From Pseudomonadota bacterium (GTDB lineage Bacteria > Pseudomonadota > Gammaproteobacteria > Acidithiobacillales > Acidithiobacillaceae): 27,786 bases of DNA. The stretch lies in assembly GCA_021840785.1 (NCBI GenBank), contig JAKBXD010000004.1, forward strand, positions 1-27,786, written 5' to 3'. The translations under genes and the position numbers were made by a program. The notes under the pieces are model-generated. The model made no database searches, was not told the DNA's origin, and saw nothing but the letters and a program-made list of their open reading frames with translations. Below are positions 25,503-27,786 of this stretch, piece after piece. Numbering within the stretch: position 1 is the stretch's first letter; each line of letters begins with the position of its first letter.

Positions 25503-26669
25503 ATGATTGTCCGTACCACCCTGATCACCAGAATGCTCGTCTTGTTCGTCGGCTTGTGTCTCGCACCCTGGGCGTTTGCCGCAACCCCAATGCCCATGCT
25601 GCCCACACCACCTGCACCGGCCTTGCCAACCATCGTCAGCTATGTGCTGATGGACTACGATACCGGACAGATCATCGCGGCTAAAAGTGAAAACCTGCAC
25701 CGCGCACCGGCCAGCCTCACTAAGCTGATGACGGCCTATCTGACCTATCAGGCTATTCAGAGCGGCACCCTGACCCCTCAGGAAAACGTCCCTATCTCCA
25801 ATACGGCTTGGAAGACAGGGGGCTCCAGCATGTTCGTCCAGCCCAATACACCGGCGAATGTTGATCAATTACTGCATGGATTGCTGATTGATTCAGGGAA
25901 CGATGCGGCGGTAGCTCTTGCCGAAGCGGTGGGTGGCAGTCAGTCGGGCTTTGTCACGCTGATGAACGATATGGCCCTGCGCCTCAATCTGCACAACACC
26001 CATTACAGCAATGTCGATGGCCTGCCAGACAACAATCTCTATACCACCGCGCTGGATGTCGCCAAGCTGTCGCACGCCTTCATTCAACAGTTCCCACAGG
26101 TGATCCAGATCACCAGGGAAAAGTCTTATACTTATAATGGTATTACCCAGCGGAGCTGGAACCCCGTACTTTTTCGTGACCCTACGGTGGATGGGCTGAA
26201 AACCGGCCTAACCGACGCCTCCGGCTACTGCATTGATGCTACTGCCATGCGGAATGGTCGTCGCCTGATTGCCGTTGTTCTCGGCGGACCGAACTGGGCC
26301 GGCAGCACCAATGCCGTCGAAGCCCTGCTGGATTATGGATACCGCTTTTTCGTTGACCATCCGCTTTATACTGCCGGGGAAAAAGTCAGCGAGATCACCC
26401 GCAGCGATTTATCGCCCATGCATATCCCCGTAGGTATCGAACAAGCCGTGAACCTTACGGTTCCGAAAGGACATTTTTCCGAAGTACAACGCGTGGTAGA
26501 AATTACACCCAATCTCCAGGCTCCGCTAAAGAAAGGTGCGGTCGTCGGGCGACTCGTCTTCCTGCTGGATGGCAAACCACTGAAGTCCGTGCCAGTTGTC
26601 GCCCAGACTTCTGTGGAGAAGGCGAGCTGGATAGCGCAGATCTTCCACAAGATCAGCAACGCGCTATAA
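25503..26669 (+). CDS. dacA: D-alanyl-D-alanine carboxypeptidase (PBP5/6 family)
   Basis: 388-residue exported low-molecular-weight penicillin-binding protein that trims the terminal D-alanine from wall peptides. The signal peptide is cut after about residue 26 (PWAFA). The active-site motifs are SLTK (Ser71, Lys74), SGN (131-133) and KTG in GLKTGLTDASGYC. The C-terminal beta domain and a final amphipathic helix (SWIAQIFHKISNAL) fit the membrane-surface anchor of PBP5. The ATG at 25503 with TGAGG about 7 bases upstream is preferred; the frame is open 150 bases further upstream to overlap rodA, but that stretch reads like non-coding leader. Confidence 0.94.
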   Translation: MIVRTTLITRMLVLFVGLCLAPWAFAATPMPMLPTPPAPALPTIVSYVLMDYDTGQIIAAKSENLHRAPASLTKLMTAYLTYQAIQSGTLTPQENVPISNTAWKTGGSSMFVQPNTPANVDQLLHGLLIDSGNDAAVALAEAVGGSQSGFVTLMNDMALRLNLHNTHYSNVDGLPDNNLYTTALDVAKLSHAFIQQFPQVIQITREKSYTYNGITQRSWNPVLFRDPTVDGLKTGLTDASGYCIDATAMRNGRRLIAVVLGGPNWAGSTNAVEALLDYGYRFFVDHPLYTAGEKVSEITRSDLSPMHIPVGIEQAVNLTVPKGHFSEVQRVVEITPNLQAPLKKGAVVGRLVFLLDGKPLKSVPVVAQTSVEKASWIAQIFHKISNAL

Positions 26670-26722
26670 GCAAAATGCCGAAGCTATGGCAGGTCTTCAC
26701 CTCAGACAGAGGAAGACTTACC

Positions 26723-27052
26723 ATGACCAGGAGATACCATGGATTGGTCCTGTCCGACAATGACACGAGGGGATTACGAGACGCTATGGAAACCGCAAAA
26801 AATCCAGCAGAAGACTTTCCGCACCTGCACCATGTCAAGGCCATTGGTCAGCACGCTGATCTACTCGCGGCGGTGCGTGCGGCGATCGCAGCTCATGCAC
26901 CGGACTTACCGGACGCGGCCTTCTCCTGCCGACCCAGCAGCCAGGGACAATATCAAGCCGTCACGGTTTCCCTGGAGGTCCACAGCCATGAACACCTAAC
27001 CAATATTTATAACTCCATCAAAAGGATTGATGGTGTGATCCTTTGCTTATGA
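26723..27052 (+). CDS. ybeD: DUF493 (YbeD-like) protein
   Basis: The last 85-90 residues match the small DUF493/YbeD family: FPHLHHVKAIGQ at the start, a helix with AAHAPDL, FSCRPSSQGQYQAVTVSLEV, and the end YNSIKRIDGVILCL. The family is a ferredoxin-like ACT-type fold of unknown regulatory role and is commonly found between dacA and lipB, as here. I took the ATG at 26723 because AGAGGAAG lies about 8 bases upstream, giving 109 residues. The ATG at 26786 would give the usual family length (88) but has a poorer site. The stop overlaps the lipB ATG. Confidence 0.85.
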   Translation: MTRRYHGLVLSDNDTRGLRDAMETAKNPAEDFPHLHHVKAIGQHADLLAAVRAAIAAHAPDLPDAAFSCRPSSQGQYQAVTVSLEVHSHEHLTNIYNSIKRIDGVILCL

Positions 27053-27687
27053 ATACGCCCATACTCATTCGTTGCTGGCCAGGGTTACTTCCTTACTTCA
27101 CGGTGCTGGACGCCATGCGCGAATTCACGTCCCAGCGAGATGCCGACACACCAGACCAGATATGGCTTCTCCAGCATCCTCCGGTTTTTACCCTCGGACG
27201 CAATGCTGACGCGGCAGACGTCCTTGACCCTGGTCCCATTCCGGTTATTCGCAGTGATCGCGGTGGCAAAGTCACCTACCATGGACCGGGACAATGGGTA
27301 GTCTATCTGCTCATTGATCTACCCCGTATGGGAATCAACGTCCGCACCTTAACCACCGCCATGGAACAATCCGTGATTCATCTGCTCCAGCAACGTGGCG
27401 TGAGTGCCCATGCGCGTCGCGATGCTCCCGGAGTCTATGTGGGCGATGCCAAAATCGCCTCCTTGGGCCTGCGTATTCAGCGTGGTCGCAGTTACCACGG
27501 CCTCAGCCTCAATACCGAGATGGATCTGAGCCCATTCCAGCGTATTCATCCTTGTGGCATGGTCAATCTCGCCGTCACTCAGGTGCATGACCTCTGTCCG
27601 GACTGGTCAAGTCATGATATTGCCGAAACCCTGATGGCACAATTGGCTATCAGCCTGGAGCGCCCCTTAAGAAAAGGAGGGGCCTGA
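27049..27687 (+). CDS. lipB: Octanoyl-ACP:protein octanoyltransferase LipB
   Basis: 212-residue enzyme that moves the octanoyl group from acyl-carrier protein to lipoyl domains, the first step of lipoate synthesis. Conserved motifs are LLQHPPVFTLGRNA, SDRGGKVTYHGPGQWVVYLL, the catalytic lysine in GDAKIASLGLRI and the acyl-accepting cysteine in IHPCGMVNLAVT. The start ATG overlaps the stop of the DUF493 gene (ATGA). lipA follows by one base, with AAGGAGG near the end of lipB. Confidence 0.96.
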   Translation: MNTPILIRCWPGLLPYFTVLDAMREFTSQRDADTPDQIWLLQHPPVFTLGRNADAADVLDPGPIPVIRSDRGGKVTYHGPGQWVVYLLIDLPRMGINVRTLTTAMEQSVIHLLQQRGVSAHARRDAPGVYVGDAKIASLGLRIQRGRSYHGLSLNTEMDLSPFQRIHPCGMVNLAVTQVHDLCPDWSSHDIAETLMAQLAISLERPLRKGGA

Positions 27688-27688
27688 C

Positions 27689-27786
27689 ATGGACCCCCAA
27701 CATAATGCTAAAAAAGCCGAGCGCGGTGCCGAAAAGACCGCACGTAATCCGATACCCATCATTCCGGTAAAATCCGAACGCCAACC
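27689..27786 (+). CDS. lipA: Lipoyl synthase LipA, 5' end only
   Basis: Thirty-two codons are visible before the right edge, starting one base after the lipB stop with AAGGAGG about 9 bases upstream. The IPIIPVKSERQ segment matches the short N-terminal arm seen in LipA before its cluster domain, and lipB-lipA order is standard. The radical SAM cysteines lie outside the window. Confidence 0.78.
   Translation, partial: MDPQHNAKKAERGAEKTARNPIPIIPVKSERQ

Noticed and set aside
27049..27786. lipB-lipA as lipoate machinery dedicated to the sHdr pathway
   Set aside because: They sit in a housekeeping block (dacA, DUF493) more than 20 kb from the hdr genes and look like the general lipoate pathway; no lipoate-binding protein gene is in the window.

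Overview
The window looks like a chromosomal segment from an acidophilic sulfur-oxidising member of the Acidithiobacillales (Acidithiobacillus or a close relative). The grounds are gene content and order. A cytoplasmic sulfur-oxidising Hdr-like (sHdr) cluster is followed by genes for a membrane-anchored molybdoenzyme of SoeABC type. A sigma-54 sensor-regulator operon then sits directly upstream of soxY-soxZ-DUF302-soxB, and a housekeeping cell-wall/lipoate block follows. No rRNA, tRNA, CRISPR array, insertion sequence or phage gene was seen. The species cannot be fixed from the sequence alone.

Region 1 (1-5914, minus strand) reads rhodanese, tusA, dsrE, hdrC1, hdrB1, hdrA, a conserved hypothetical gene, then hdrC2 (cut by the left edge). 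Spacing is tight and most genes have strong Shine-Dalgarno sites. In this pathway sulfane sulfur is passed through rhodanese, TusA and DsrE to the Hdr-like complex, which is thought to release sulfite in the cytoplasm. Region 2 (6015-12621) holds moaA, soeC, soeB and soeA on the minus strand, a 101-residue unknown gene on the plus strand, and moaC on the minus strand. A cytoplasmic sulfite dehydrogenase plus two genes for its molybdenum cofactor would oxidise the sulfite made by region 1 and feed electrons to quinone.

Region 3 (12627-17180, plus strand) is a three-gene sensory operon: a secreted protein made of two tandem PhnD-like binding domains, a membrane histidine kinase, and an NtrC-type sigma-54 activator. 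A near-perfect -24/-12 promoter lies just before the first gene. Region 4 (17181-21441) starts with a second -24/-12 promoter preceded by a perfect 9-bp inverted repeat, a likely activator site. Then come a small ORF that looks like a decayed soxX, soxY, soxZ, a DUF302 protein, soxB and a terminator. No soxA or intact soxX is present here. Together regions 3 and 4 suggest a self-regulated switch for periplasmic thiosulfate oxidation.

Region 5 (21671 to the right edge, plus strand) is housekeeping: mreB, mreC, mreD, a 73-residue unknown ORF in the place where mrdA (PBP2) is usually found, rodA, dacA, a DUF493 (YbeD) gene, lipB and the start of lipA.
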